DNA from: Triglochin maritima
Lineage: Eukaryota > Streptophyta > Magnoliopsida > Alismatales > Juncaginaceae
Length of the DNA stretch: 64,000 nt
Assembly (NCBI GenBank): GCA_963682175.1
Contig: CAVMKL010000054.1
Coordinates: 1 to 64,000 of the forward strand
Direction of reading: 5' to 3'
In this document: positions 47,426 through 59,774 of the stretch, piece after piece
Layout: each line of letters starts with the position of its first letter
How positions within the stretch are numbered: the stretch's first letter is position 1
Program-made: the position numbers and the translations under genes
The notes under the pieces: generated by a model
Told to the model about the DNA's origin: nothing
Database searches by the model: none
What the model saw: the letters and a program-made list of their open reading frames with translations, nothing else

Positions 47426-47800
47426 GTTAGTAGTGTCTCTCCGAATGCAGTCATTCTATCACGTCGCGCACCTTGCGACCATTCTCGCGCCACGGTCGTC
47501 CGATCAGGGAGTTCCAGCTCACGTTTGAATTCTCGCGAAATCGCAACACGAAGATGCAACTTGGGCTTAAGATGAATGCAATATTTTTTTATTATTTACC
47601 ATTGTATAGATATTGGTTTAATAGAGTAGGTGAATGCTTGCGAAATCCACCTCGCACTCGCGTTGCGCTTGAGCTCATCGAGGGTTGTTGGCCCCTGCAC
47701 CGTGTCGTGTCGCTGCAAAAATGGTGGCAACACGAGGGCAGTCGTCGTAGTAGTAAAAAAGACGCGCGCGCCCTTAGTCCTCGTGCCTCTCGCGACAAAA

Positions 47801-47919
47801 GGAGTGCAACACGAGGACTTCCCAGGAGGTCACCCATCCTAGTACTACTCTCGCCCAAGCACGCTTAACTACGGAGTTCTGATGGGATCCGGTGCTTTAG
47901 TGCTGGTATGATGGCACCC
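47801..47919 (-). rRNA. 5S rRNA: 5S rRNA gene, copy 97
   Basis: G7C (47913); duplicate of copy 94. Confidence 0.98.
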
Positions 47920-48294
47920 GTTAGTAGTGTCTCTCCGAATGCAGTCATTCTATCACGTCGCGCACCTTGCGACCATTCTCGCGCCACGGTCGTCCGATCA
48001 GGGAGTTCCAGCTCACGTTTGAATTCTCGCGAAATCGCAACACGAAGATGCAACTTGGGCTTAAGATGAATGCAATATTTTTTTATTATTTACCATTGTA
48101 TAGATATTGGTTTAATAGAGTAGGTGAATGCTTGCGAAATCCACCTCGCACTCGCGTTGCGCTTGAGCTCATCGAGGGTTGTTGGCCCCTGCACCGTGTC
48201 GTGTCGCTGCAAAAATGGTGGCAACACGAGGGCAGTCGTCGTAGTAGTAAAAAAGACGCGCGCGCCCTTAGTCCTCGTGCCTCTCGCGACAAAA

Positions 48295-48413
48295 GGAGTG
48301 CAACACGAGGACTTCCCAGGAGGTCACCCATCCTAGTACTACTCTCGCCCAAGCACGCTTAACTACGGAGTTCTGATGGGATCCGGTGCTTTAGTGCTGG
48401 TATGATGGCACCC
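48295..48413 (-). rRNA. 5S rRNA: 5S rRNA gene, copy 98
   Basis: G7C (48407); A-to-C at 48458 (-45); duplicate of copy 95. Confidence 0.98.
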
Positions 48414-48783
48414 GTTAGTAGTGTCTCTCCGAATGCAGTCATTCTATCACGTCGCGCCCCTTGCGACCATTCTCGCGCCACGGTCGTCCGATCAGGGAGT
48501 TCCAGCTCACGTTTGAATTCTCGCGAAATCGCAACACGAAGATGCAACTTGGGCTTAAGATGAATGCAATATTTTTTTATTATTTACCATTGTATAGATA
48601 TTGGTTTAATAGAGTAGGTGAATGCTTGCGAAATCCACCTCGCACTCGCGTTGCGCTTGAGCTCATCGAGGGTTGTTGGCCCCTGCACCGTGTCGCTGCA
48701 AAAATGGTGGCAACACGAGGGCAGTCGTCGTAGTAGTAAAAAAGACGCGCGCGCCCTTAGTCCTCGTGCCTCTCGCGACAAAA

Positions 48784-48902
48784 GGAGTGCAACACGAGGA
48801 CTTCCCAGGAGGTCACCCATCCTAGTACTACTCTCGCCCAAGCACGCTTAACTACGGAGTTCTGATGGGATCCGGTGCTTTAGTGCTGGTATGATCGCAC
48901 CC
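48784..48902 (-). rRNA. 5S rRNA: 5S rRNA gene, copy 99
   Basis: Gene as copy 1. The downstream spacer is 370 bp, lacking one GTGTC (near 48690); duplicate of copy 96. Confidence 0.98.
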
Positions 48903-49277
48903 GTTAGTAGTGTCTCTCCGAATGCAGTCATTCTATCACGTCGCGCACCTTGCGACCATTCTCGCGCCACGGTCGTCCGATCAGGGAGTTCCAGCTCACG
49001 TTTGAATTCTCGCGAAATCGCAACACGAAGATGCAACTTGGGCTTAAGATGAATGCAATATTTTTTTATTATTTACCATTGTATAGATATTGGTTTAATA
49101 GAGTAGGTGAATGCTTGCGAAATCCACCTCGCACTCGCGTTGCGCTTGAGCTCATCGAGGGTTGTTGGCCCCTGCACCGTGTCGTGTCGCTGCAAAAATG
49201 GTGGCAACACGAGGGCAGACGTCGTAGTAGTAAAAAAGACGCGCGCGCCCTTAGTCCTCGTGCCTCTCGCGACAAAA

Positions 49278-49396
49278 GGAGTGCAACACGAGGACTTCCC
49301 AGGAGGTCACCCATCCTAGTACTACTCTCGCCCAAGCACGCTTAACTACGGAGTTCTGATGGGATCCGGTGCTTTAGTGCTGGTATGATCGCACCC
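49278..49396 (-). rRNA. 5S rRNA: 5S rRNA gene, copy 100
   Basis: Gene as copy 1. Spacer A allele (49219). Confidence 0.98.
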
Positions 49397-49771
49397 GTTA
49401 GTAGTGTCTCTCCGAATGCAGTCATTCTATCACGTCGCGCACCTTGCGACCATTCTCGCGCCACGGTCGTCCGATCAGGGAGTTCCAGCTCACGTTTGAA
49501 TTCTCGCGAAATCGCAACACGAAGATGCAACTTGGGCTTAAGATGAATGCAATATTTTTTTATTATTTACCATTGTATAGATATTGGTTTAATAGAGTAG
49601 GTGAATGCTTGCGAAATCCACCTCGCACTCGCGTTGCGCTTGAGCTCATCGAGGGTTGTTGGCCCCTGCACCGTGTCGTGTCGCTGCAAAAATGGTGGCA
49701 ACACGAGGGCAGTCGTCGTAGTAGTAAAAAAGACGCGCGCGCCCTTAGTCCTCGTGCCTCTCGCGACAAAA

Positions 49772-49890
49772 GGAGTGCAACACGAGGACTTCCCAGGAGG
49801 TCACCCATCCTAGTACTACTCTCGCCCAAGCACGCTTAACTACGGAGTTCTGATGGGATCCGGTGCTTTAGTGCTGGTATGATCGCACCC
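49772..49890 (-). rRNA. 5S rRNA: 5S rRNA gene, copy 101
   Basis: Gene as copy 1; spacer T allele. Confidence 0.98.
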
Positions 49891-50265
49891 GTTAGTAGTG
49901 TCTCTCCGAATGCAGTCATTCTATCACGTCGCGCACCTTGCGACCATTCTCGCGCCACGGTCGTCCGATCAGGGAGTTCCAGCTCACGTTTGAATTCTCG
50001 CGAAATCGCAACACGAAGATGCAACTTGGGCTTAAGATGAATGCAATATTTTTTTATTATTTACCATTGTATAGATATTGGTTTAATAGAGTAGGTGAAT
50101 GCTTGCGAAATCCACCTCGCACTCGCGTTGCGCTTGAGCTCATCGAGGGTTGTTGGCCCCTGCACCGTGTCGTGTCGCTGCAAAAATGGTGGCAACACGA
50201 GGGCAGTCGTCGTAGTAGTAAAAAAGACGCGCGCGCCCTTAGTCCTCGTGCCTCTCGCGACAAAA

Positions 50266-50384
50266 GGAGTGCAACACGAGGACTTCCCAGGAGGTCACCC
50301 ATCCTAGTACTACTCTCGCCCAAGCACGCTTAACTACGGAGTTCTGATGGGATCCGGTGCTTTAGTGCTGGTATGCTGGCACCC
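50266..50384 (-). rRNA. 5S rRNA: 5S rRNA gene, copy 102
   Basis: Double change G7C (50378) and T9G (50376): two mismatches in the inner part of the terminal stem. Only copy 108 shares it. May be a poor ribosome component. Confidence 0.96.
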
Positions 50385-50759
50385 GTTAGTAGTGTCTCTC
50401 CGAATGCAGTCATTCTATCACGTCGCGCACCTTGCGACCATTCTCGCGCCACGGTCGTCCGATCAGGGAGTTCCAGCTCACGTTTGAATTCTCGCGAAAT
50501 CGCAACACGAAGATGCAACTTGGGCTTAAGATGAATGCAATATTTTTTTATTATTTACCATTGTATAGATATTGGTTTAATAGAGTAGGTGAATGCTTGC
50601 GAAATCCACCTCGCACTCGCGTTGCGCTTGAGCTCATCGAGGGTTGTTGGCCCCTGCACCGTGTCGTGTCGCTGCAAAAATGGTGGCAACACGAGGGCAG
50701 TCGTCGTAGTAGTAAAAAAGACGCGCGCGCCCTTAGTCCTCGTGCCTCTCGCGACAAAA

Positions 50760-50878
50760 GGAGTGCAACACGAGGACTTCCCAGGAGGTCACCCATCCTA
50801 GTACTACTCTCGCCCAAGCACGCTTAACTACGGAGTTCTGATGGGATCCGGTGCTTTAGTGCTGGTATGATCGCACCC
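50760..50878 (-). rRNA. 5S rRNA: 5S rRNA gene, copy 103
   Basis: Gene as copy 1; spacer T allele. Confidence 0.98.
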
Positions 50879-51257
50879 GTTAGTAGTGTCTCTCCGAATG
50901 CAGTCATTCTATCACGTCGCGCACCTTGCGACCATTCTCGCGCCACGGTCGTCCGATCAGGGAGTTCCAGCTCACGTTTGAATTCTCGCGAAATCGCAAC
51001 ACGAAGATGCAACTTGGGCTTAAGATGAATGCAATATTTTTTTATTATTTACCATTGTATAGATATTGGTTTAATAGAGTAGGTAGGTGAATGCTTGCGA
51101 AATCCACCTCGCACTCGCGTTGCGCTTGAGCTCATCGAGGGTTGTTGGCCCCTGCACCGTGTCGTGTCGCTGCAAAAATGGTGGCAACACGAGGGCAGTC
51201 GTCGTAGTAGTAAAAAAGACGCGCGCGCCCTTAGTCCTCGTGCCTCTCGCGACAAAA

Positions 51258-51376
51258 GGAGTGCAACACGAGGACTTCCCAGGAGGTCACCCATCCTAGT
51301 ACTACTCTCGCCCAAGCACGCTTAACTACGGAGTTCTGATGGGATCCGGTGCTTTAGTGCTGGTATGATCGCACCC
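51258..51376 (-). rRNA. 5S rRNA: 5S rRNA gene, copy 104
   Basis: Gene as copy 1. The spacer between copies 103 and 104 is 379 bp because AGGT is doubled at 51081-51088, next to the TGAATGC repeat. Confidence 0.98.
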
Positions 51377-51751
51377 GTTAGTAGTGTCTCTCCGAATGCA
51401 GTCATTCTATCACGTCGCGCACCTTGCGACCATTCTCGCGCCACGGTCGTCCGATCAGGGAGTTCCAGCTCACGTTTGAATTCTCGCGAAATCGCAACAC
51501 GAAGATGCAACTTGGGCTTAAGATGAATGCAATATTTTTTTATTATTTACCATTGTATAGATATTGGTTTAATAGAGTAGGTGAATGCTTGCGAAATCCA
51601 CCTCGCACTCGCGTTGCGCTTGAGCTCATCGAGGGTTGTTGGCCCCTGCACCGTGTCGTGTCGCTGCAAAAATGGTGGCAACACGAGGGCAGACGTCGTA
51701 GTAGTAAAAAAGACGCGCGCGCCCTTAGTCCTCGTGCCTCTCGCGACAAAA

Positions 51752-51870
51752 GGAGTGCAACACGAGGACTTCCCAGGAGGTCACCCATCCTAGTACTACT
51801 CTCGCCCAAGCACGCTTAACTACGGAGTTCTGATGGGATCCGGTGCTTTAGTGCTGGTATGATCGCACCC
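51752..51870 (-). rRNA. 5S rRNA: 5S rRNA gene, copy 105
   Basis: Gene as copy 1. Spacer A allele (51693). Confidence 0.98.
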
Positions 51871-52245
51871 GTTAGTAGTGTCTCTCCGAATGCAGTCATT
51901 CTATCACGTCGCGCACCTTGCGACCATTCTCGCGCCACGGTCGTCCGATCAGGGAGTTCCAGCTCACGTTTGAATTCTCGCGAAATCGCAACACGAAGAT
52001 GCAACTTGGGCTTAAGATGAATGCAATATTTTTTTATTATTTACCATTGTATAGATATTGGTTTAATAGAGTAGGTGAATGCTTGCGAAATCCACCTCGC
52101 ACTCGCGTTGCGCTTGAGCTCATCGAGGGTTGTTGGCCCCTGCACCGTGTCGTGTCGCTGCAAAAATGGTGGCAACACGAGGGCAGTCGTCGTAGTAGTA
52201 AAAAAGACGCGCGCGCCCTTAGTCCTCGTGCCTCTCGCGACAAAA

Positions 52246-52364
52246 GGAGTGCAACACGAGGACTTCCCAGGAGGTCACCCATCCTAGTACTACTCTCGCC
52301 CAAGCACGCTTAACTACGGAGTTCTGATGGGATCCGGTGCTTTAGTGCTGGTATGATCGCACCC
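52246..52364 (-). rRNA. 5S rRNA: 5S rRNA gene, copy 106
   Basis: Gene as copy 1; spacer T allele. Confidence 0.98.
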
Positions 52365-52739
52365 GTTAGTAGTGTCTCTCCGAATGCAGTCATTCTATCA
52401 CGTCGCGCACCTTGCGACCATTCTCGCGCCACGGTCGTCCGATCAGGGAGTTCCAGCTCACGTTTGAATTCTCGCGAAATCGCAACACGAAGATGCAACT
52501 TGGGCTTAAGATGAATGCAATATTTTTTTATTATTTACCATTGTATAGATATTGGTTTAATAGAGTAGGTGAATGCTTGCGAAATCCACCTCGCACTCGC
52601 GTTGCGCTTGAGCTCATCGAGGGTTGTTGGCCCCTGCACCGTGTCGTGTCGCTGCAAAAATGGTGGCAACACGAGGGCAGTCGTCGTAGTAGTAAAAAAG
52701 ACGCGCGCGCCCTTAGTCCTCGTGCCTCTCGCGACAAAA

Positions 52740-52858
52740 GGAGTGCAACACGAGGACTTCCCAGGAGGTCACCCATCCTAGTACTACTCTCGCCCAAGCA
52801 CGCTTAACTACGGAGTTCTGATGGGATCCGGTGCTTTAGTGCTGGTATGATCGCACCC
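52740..52858 (-). rRNA. 5S rRNA: 5S rRNA gene, copy 107
   Basis: Gene as copy 1; spacer T allele. Confidence 0.98.
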
Positions 52859-53233
52859 GTTAGTAGTGTCTCTCCGAATGCAGTCATTCTATCACGTCGC
52901 GCACCTTGCGACCATTCTCGCGCCACGGTCGTCCGATCAGGGAGTTCCAGCTCACGTTTGAATTCTCGCGAAATCGCAACACGAAGATGCAACTTGGGCT
53001 TAAGATGAATGCAATATTTTTTTATTATTTACCATTGTATAGATATTGGTTTAATAGAGTAGGTGAATGCTTGCGAAATCCACCTCGCACTCGCGTTGCG
53101 CTTGAGCTCATCGAGGGTTGTTGGCCCCTGCACCGTGTCGTGTCGCTGCAAAAATGGTGGCAACACGAGGGCAGTCGTCGTAGTAGTAAAAAAGACGCGC
53201 GCGCCCTTAGTCCTCGTGCCTCTCGCGACAAAA

Positions 53234-53352
53234 GGAGTGCAACACGAGGACTTCCCAGGAGGTCACCCATCCTAGTACTACTCTCGCCCAAGCACGCTTA
53301 ACTACGGAGTTCTGATGGGATCCGGTGCTTTAGTGCTGGTATGCTGGCACCC
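53234..53352 (-). rRNA. 5S rRNA: 5S rRNA gene, copy 108
   Basis: G7C (53346) with T9G (53344), as copy 102, six units away. Confidence 0.96.
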
Positions 53353-53727
53353 GTTAGTAGTGTCTCTCCGAATGCAGTCATTCTATCACGTCGCGCACCT
53401 TGCGACCATTCTCGCGCCACGGTCGTCCGATCAGGGAGTTCCAGCTCACGTTTGAATTCTCGCGAAATCGCAACACGAAGATGCAACTTGGGCTTAAGAT
53501 GAATGCAATATTTTTTTATTATTTACCATTGTATAGATATTGGTTTAATAGAGTAGGTGAATGCTTGCGAAATCCACCTCGCACTCGCGTTGCGCTTGAG
53601 CTCATCGAGGGTTGTTGGCCCCTGCACCGTGTCGTGTCGCTGCAAAAATGGTGGCAACACGAGGGCAGTCGTCGTAGTAGTAAAAAAGACGCGCGCGCCC
53701 TTAGTCCTCGTGCCTCTCGCGACAAAA

Positions 53728-53846
53728 GGAGTGCAACACGAGGACTTCCCAGGAGGTCACCCATCCTAGTACTACTCTCGCCCAAGCACGCTTAACTACG
53801 GAGTTCTGATGGGATCCGGTGCTTTAGTGCTGGTATGATCGCACCC
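53728..53846 (-). rRNA. 5S rRNA: 5S rRNA gene, copy 109
   Basis: Gene as copy 1; spacer T allele. Confidence 0.98.
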
Positions 53847-54221
53847 GTTAGTAGTGTCTCTCCGAATGCAGTCATTCTATCACGTCGCGCACCTTGCGAC
53901 CATTCTCGCGCCACGGTCGTCCGATCAGGGAGTTCCAGCTCACGTTTGAATTCTCGCGAAATCGCAACACGAAGATGCAACTTGGGCTTAAGATGAATGC
54001 AATATTTTTTTATTATTTACCATTGTATAGATATTGGTTTAATAGAGTAGGTGAATGCTTGCGAAATCCACCTCGCACTCGCGTTGCGCTTGAGCTCATC
54101 GAGGGTTGTTGGCCCCTGCACCGTGTCGTGTCGCTGCAAAAATGGTGGCAACACGAGGGCAGTCGTCGTAGTAGTAAAAAAGACGCGCGCGCCCTTAGTC
54201 CTCGTGCCTCTCGCGACAAAA

Positions 54222-54340
54222 GGAGTGCAACACGAGGACTTCCCAGGAGGTCACCCATCCTAGTACTACTCTCGCCCAAGCACGCTTAACTACGGAGTTC
54301 TGATGGGATCCGGTGCTTTAGTGCTGGTATGATGGCACCC
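54222..54340 (-). rRNA. 5S rRNA: 5S rRNA gene, copy 110
   Basis: G7C (54334); spacer T allele. Confidence 0.98.
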
Positions 54341-54715
54341 GTTAGTAGTGTCTCTCCGAATGCAGTCATTCTATCACGTCGCGCACCTTGCGACCATTCT
54401 CGCGCCACGGTCGTCCGATCAGGGAGTTCCAGCTCACGTTTGAATTCTCGCGAAATCGCAACACGAAGATGCAACTTGGGCTTAAGATGAATGCAATATT
54501 TTTTTATTATTTACCATTGTATAGATATTGGTTTAATAGAGTAGGTGAATGCTTGCGAAATCCACCTCGCACTCGCGTTGCGCTTGAGCTCATCGAGGGT
54601 TGTTGGCCCCTGCACCGTGTCGTGTCGCTGCAAAAATGGTGGCAACACGAGGGCAGTCGTCGTAGTAGTAAAAAAGACGCGCGCGCCCTTAGTCCTCGTG
54701 CCTCTCGCGACAAAA

Positions 54716-54834
54716 GGAGTGCAACACGAGGACTTCCCAGGAGGTCACCCATCCTAGTACTACTCTCGCCCAAGCACGCTTAACTACGGAGTTCTGATGG
54801 GATCCGGTGCTTTAGTGCTGGTATGATCGCACCC
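54716..54834 (-). rRNA. 5S rRNA: 5S rRNA gene, copy 111
   Basis: Gene as copy 1; spacer T allele. Confidence 0.98.
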
Positions 54835-55209
54835 GTTAGTAGTGTCTCTCCGAATGCAGTCATTCTATCACGTCGCGCACCTTGCGACCATTCTCGCGCC
54901 ACGGTCGTCCGATCAGGGAGTTCCAGCTCACGTTTGAATTCTCGCGAAATCGCAACACGAAGATGCAACTTGGGCTTAAGATGAATGCAATATTTTTTTA
55001 TTATTTACCATTGTATAGATATTGGTTTAATAGAGTAGGTGAATGCTTGCGAAATCCACCTCGCACTCGCGTTGCGCTTGAGCTCATCGAGGGTTGTTGG
55101 CCCCTGCACCGTGTCGTGTCGCTGCAAAAATGGTGGCAACACGAGGGCAGTCGTCGTAGTAGTAAAAAAGACGCGCGCGCCCTTAGTCCTCGTGCCTCTC
55201 GCGACAAAA

Positions 55210-55328
55210 GGAGTGCAACACGAGGACTTCCCAGGAGGTCACCCATCCTAGTACTACTCTCGCCCAAGCACGCTTAACTACGGAGTTCTGATGGGATCCG
55301 GTGCTTTAGTGCTGGTATGATCGCACCC
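55210..55328 (-). rRNA. 5S rRNA: 5S rRNA gene, copy 112
   Basis: Gene as copy 1; spacer T allele. Confidence 0.98.
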
Positions 55329-55703
55329 GTTAGTAGTGTCTCTCCGAATGCAGTCATTCTATCACGTCGCGCACCTTGCGACCATTCTCGCGCCACGGTC
55401 GTCCGATCAGGGAGTTCCAGCTCACGTTTGAATTCTCGCGAAATCGCAACACGAAGATGCAACTTGGGCTTAAGATGAATGCAATATTTTTTTATTATTT
55501 ACCATTGTATAGATATTGGTTTAATAGAGTAGGTGAATGCTTGCGAAATCCACCTCGCACTCGCGTTGCGCTTGAGCTCATCGAGGGTTGTTGGCCCCTG
55601 CACCGTGTCGTGTCGCTGCAAAAATGGTGGCAACACGAGGGCAGACGTCGTAGTAGTAAAAAAGACGCGCGCGCCCTTAGTCCTCGTGCCTCTCGCGACA
55701 AAA

Positions 55704-55822
55704 GGAGTGCAACACGAGGACTTCCCAGGAGGTCACCCATCCTAGTACTACTCTCGCCCAAGCACGCTTAACTACGGAGTTCTGATGGGATCCGGTGCTT
55801 TAGTGCTGGTATGATGGCACCC
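55704..55822 (-). rRNA. 5S rRNA: 5S rRNA gene, copy 113
   Basis: G7C (55816) with spacer A allele (55645). Confidence 0.98.
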
Positions 55823-56197
55823 GTTAGTAGTGTCTCTCCGAATGCAGTCATTCTATCACGTCGCGCACCTTGCGACCATTCTCGCGCCACGGTCGTCCGA
55901 TCAGGGAGTTCCAGCTCACGTTTGAATTCTCGCGAAATCGCAACACGAAGATGCAACTTGGGCTTAAGATGAATGCAATATTTTTTTATTATTTACCATT
56001 GTATAGATATTGGTTTAATAGAGTAGGTGAATGCTTGCGAAATCCACCTCGCACTCGCGTTGCGCTTGAGCTCATCGAGGGTTGTTGGCCCCTGCACCGT
56101 GTCGTGTCGCTGCAAAAATGGTGGCAACACGAGGGCAGTCGTCGTAGTAGTAAAAAAGACGCGCGCGCCCTTAGTCCTCGTGCCTCTCGCGACAAAA

Positions 56198-56316
56198 GGA
56201 GTGCAACACGAGGACTTCCCAGGAGGTCACCCATCCTAGTACTACTCTCGCCCAAGCACGCTTAACTACGGAGTTCTGATGGGATCCGGTGCTTTAGTGC
56301 TGGTATGATCGCACCC
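56198..56316 (-). rRNA. 5S rRNA: 5S rRNA gene, copy 114
   Basis: Gene as copy 1; spacer T allele. Confidence 0.98.
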
Positions 56317-56691
56317 GTTAGTAGTGTCTCTCCGAATGCAGTCATTCTATCACGTCGCGCACCTTGCGACCATTCTCGCGCCACGGTCGTCCGATCAGGG
56401 AGTTCCAGCTCACGTTTGAATTCTCGCGAAATCGCAACACGAAGATGCAACTTGGGCTTAAGATGAATGCAATATTTTTTTATTATTTACCATTGTATAG
56501 ATATTGGTTTAATAGAGTAGGTGAATGCTTGCGAAATCCACCTCGCACTCGCGTTGCGCTTGAGCTCATCGAGGGTTGTTGGCCCCTGCACCGTGTCGTG
56601 TCGCTGCAAAAATGGTGGCAACACGAGGGCAGTCGTCGTAGTAGTAAAAAAGACGCGCGCGCCCTTAGTCCTCGTGCCTCTCGCGACAAAA

Positions 56692-56810
56692 GGAGTGCAA
56701 CACGAGGACTTCCCAGGAGGTCACCCATCCTAGTACTACTCTCGCCCAAGCACGCTTAACTACGGAGTTCTGATGGGATCCGGTGCTTTAGTGCTGGTAT
56801 GATGGCACCC
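56692..56810 (-). rRNA. 5S rRNA: 5S rRNA gene, copy 115
   Basis: G7C (56804); spacer T allele. Confidence 0.98.
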
Positions 56811-57185
56811 GTTAGTAGTGTCTCTCCGAATGCAGTCATTCTATCACGTCGCGCACCTTGCGACCATTCTCGCGCCACGGTCGTCCGATCAGGGAGTTCC
56901 AGCTCACGTTTGAATTCTCGCGAAATCGCAACACGAAGATGCAACTTGGGCTTAAGATGAATGCAATATTTTTTTATTATTTACCATTGTATAGATATTG
57001 GTTTAATAGAGTAGGTGAATGCTTGCGAAATCCACCTCGCACTCGCGTTGCGCTTGAGCTCATCGAGGGTTGTTGGCCCCTGCACCGTGTCGTGTCGCTG
57101 CAAAAATGGTGGCAACACGAGGGCAGACGTCGTAGTAGTAAAAAAGACGCGCGCGCCCTTAGTCCTCGTGCCTCTCGCGACAAAA

Positions 57186-57304
57186 GGAGTGCAACACGAG
57201 GACTTCCCAGGAGGTCACCCATCCTAGTACTACTCTCGCCCAAGCACGCTTAACTACGGAGTTCTGATGGGATCCGGTGCTTTAGTGCTGGTATGATGGC
57301 ACCC
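57186..57304 (-). rRNA. 5S rRNA: 5S rRNA gene, copy 116
   Basis: G7C (57298) with spacer A allele (57127); adjacent to another G7C gene. Confidence 0.98.
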
Positions 57305-57679
57305 GTTAGTAGTGTCTCTCCGAATGCAGTCATTCTATCACGTCGCGCACCTTGCGACCATTCTCGCGCCACGGTCGTCCGATCAGGGAGTTCCAGCTCA
57401 CGTTTGAATTCTCGCGAAATCGCAACACGAAGATGCAACTTGGGCTTAAGATGAATGCAATATTTTTTTATTATTTACCATTGTATAGATATTGGTTTAA
57501 TAGAGTAGGTGAATGCTTGCGAAATCCACCTCGCACTCGCGTTGCGCTTGAGCTCATCGAGGGTTGTTGGCCCCTGCACCGTGTCGTGTCGCTGCAAAAA
57601 TGGTGGCAACACGAGGGCAGTCGTCGTAGTAGTAAAAAAGACGCGCGCGCCCTTAGTCCTCGTGCCTCTCGCGACAAAA

Positions 57680-57798
57680 GGAGTGCAACACGAGGACTTC
57701 CCAGGAGGTCACCCATCCTAGTACTACTCTCGCCCAAGCACGCTTAACTACGGAGTTCTGATGGGATCCGGTGCTTTAGTGCTGGTATGATCGCACCC
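57680..57798 (-). rRNA. 5S rRNA: 5S rRNA gene, copy 117
   Basis: Gene as copy 1; spacer T allele. Confidence 0.98.
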
Positions 57799-58173
57799 GT
57801 TAGTAGTGTCTCTCCGAATGCAGTCATTCTATCACGTCGCGCACCTTGCGACCATTCTCGCGCCACGGTCGTCCGATCAGGGAGTTCCAGCTCACGTTTG
57901 AATTCTCGCGAAATCGCAACACGAAGATGCAACTTGGGCTTAAGATGAATGCAATATTTTTTTATTATTTACCATTGTATAGATATTGGTTTAATAGAGT
58001 AGGTGAATGCTTGCGAAATCCACCTCGCACTCGCGTTGCGCTTGAGCTCATCGAGGGTTGTTGGCCCCTGCACCGTGTCGTGTCGCTGCAAAAATGGTGG
58101 CAACACGAGGGCAGTCGTCGTAGTAGTAAAAAAGACGCGCGCGCCCTTAGTCCTCGTGCCTCTCGCGACAAAA

Positions 58174-58292
58174 GGAGTGCAACACGAGGACTTCCCAGGA
58201 GGTCACCCATCCTAGTACTACTCTCGCCCAAGCACGCTTAACTACGGAGTTCTGATGGGATCCGGTGCTTTAGTGCTGGTATGATGGCACCC
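58174..58292 (-). rRNA. 5S rRNA: 5S rRNA gene, copy 118
   Basis: G7C (58286); spacer T allele. Confidence 0.98.
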
Positions 58293-58667
58293 GTTAGTAG
58301 TGTCTCTCCGAATGCAGTCATTCTATCACGTCGCGCACCTTGCGACCATTCTCGCGCCACGGTCGTCCGATCAGGGAGTTCCAGCTCACGTTTGAATTCT
58401 CGCGAAATCGCAACACGAAGATGCAACTTGGGCTTAAGATGAATGCAATATTTTTTTATTATTTACCATTGTATAGATATTGGTTTAATAGAGTAGGTGA
58501 ATGCTTGCGAAATCCACCTCGCACTCGCGTTGCGCTTGAGCTCATCGAGGGTTGTTGGCCCCTGCACCGTGTCGTGTCGCTGCAAAAATGGTGGCAACAC
58601 GAGGGCAGTCGTCGTAGTAGTAAAAAAGACGCGCGCGCCCTTAGTCCTCGTGCCTCTCGCGACAAAA

Positions 58668-58786
58668 GGAGTGCAACACGAGGACTTCCCAGGAGGTCAC
58701 CCATCCTAGTACTACTCTCGCCCAAGCACGCTTAACTACGGAGTTCTGATGGGATCCGGTGCTTTAGTGCTGGTATGATCGCACCC
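58668..58786 (-). rRNA. 5S rRNA: 5S rRNA gene, copy 119
   Basis: Gene as copy 1; spacer T allele. Confidence 0.98.
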
Positions 58787-59161
58787 GTTAGTAGTGTCTC
58801 TCCGAATGCAGTCATTCTATCACGTCGCGCACCTTGCGACCATTCTCGCGCCACGGTCGTCCGATCAGGGAGTTCCAGCTCACGTTTGAATTCTCGCGAA
58901 ATCGCAACACGAAGATGCAACTTGGGCTTAAGATGAATGCAATATTTTTTTATTATTTACCATTGTATAGATATTGGTTTAATAGAGTAGGTGAATGCTT
59001 GCGAAATCCACCTCGCACTCGCGTTGCGCTTGAGCTCATCGAGGGTTGTTGGCCCCTGCACCGTGTCGTGTCGCTGCAAAAATGGTGGCAACACGAGGGC
59101 AGTCGTCGTAGTAGTAAAAAAGACGCGCGCGCCCTTAGTCCTCGTGCCTCTCGCGACAAAA

Positions 59162-59280
59162 GGAGTGCAACACGAGGACTTCCCAGGAGGTCACCCATCC
59201 TAGTACTACTCTCGCCCAAGCACGCTTAACTACGGAGTTCTGATGGGATCCGGTGCTTTAGTGCTGGTATGATGGCACCC
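59162..59280 (-). rRNA. 5S rRNA: 5S rRNA gene, copy 120
   Basis: G7C (59274); spacer T allele. Confidence 0.98.
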
Positions 59281-59655
59281 GTTAGTAGTGTCTCTCCGAA
59301 TGCAGTCATTCTATCACGTCGCGCACCTTGCGACCATTCTCGCGCCACGGTCGTCCGATCAGGGAGTTCCAGCTCACGTTTGAATTCTCGCGAAATCGCA
59401 ACACGAAGATGCAACTTGGGCTTAAGATGAATGCAATATTTTTTTATTATTTACCATTGTATAGATATTGGTTTAATAGAGTAGGTGAATGCTTGCGAAA
59501 TCCACCTCGCACTCGCGTTGCGCTTGAGCTCATCGAGGGTTGTTGGCCCCTGCACCGTGTCGTGTCGCTGCAAAAATGGTGGCAACACGAGGGCAGTCGT
59601 CGTAGTAGTAAAAAAGACGCGCGCGCCCTTAGTCCTCGTGCCTCTCGCGACAAAA

Positions 59656-59774
59656 GGAGTGCAACACGAGGACTTCCCAGGAGGTCACCCATCCTAGTAC
59701 TACTCTCGCCCAAGCACGCTTAACTACGGAGTTCTGATGGGATCCGGTGCTTTAGTGCTGGTATGATCGCACCC
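59656..59774 (-). rRNA. 5S rRNA: 5S rRNA gene, copy 121
   Basis: Gene as copy 1; spacer T allele. Confidence 0.98.

Larger units (their letters stand above)
46324..49277 (-). repeat. Tandem duplication of a 1477-bp three-unit block
   Basis: Blocks 46324-47800 and 47801-49277 both read: G7C gene; G7C gene with plus-strand A-to-C at -45 (46981, 48458) and a spacer lacking one GTGTC copy (remaining copy at 47213-47217 and 48690-48694); normal gene. Two rare changes shared at exactly the same offset show that one block was copied from the other. The spacer after the second block differs (A at 49219), which bounds the event. Confidence 0.88.
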
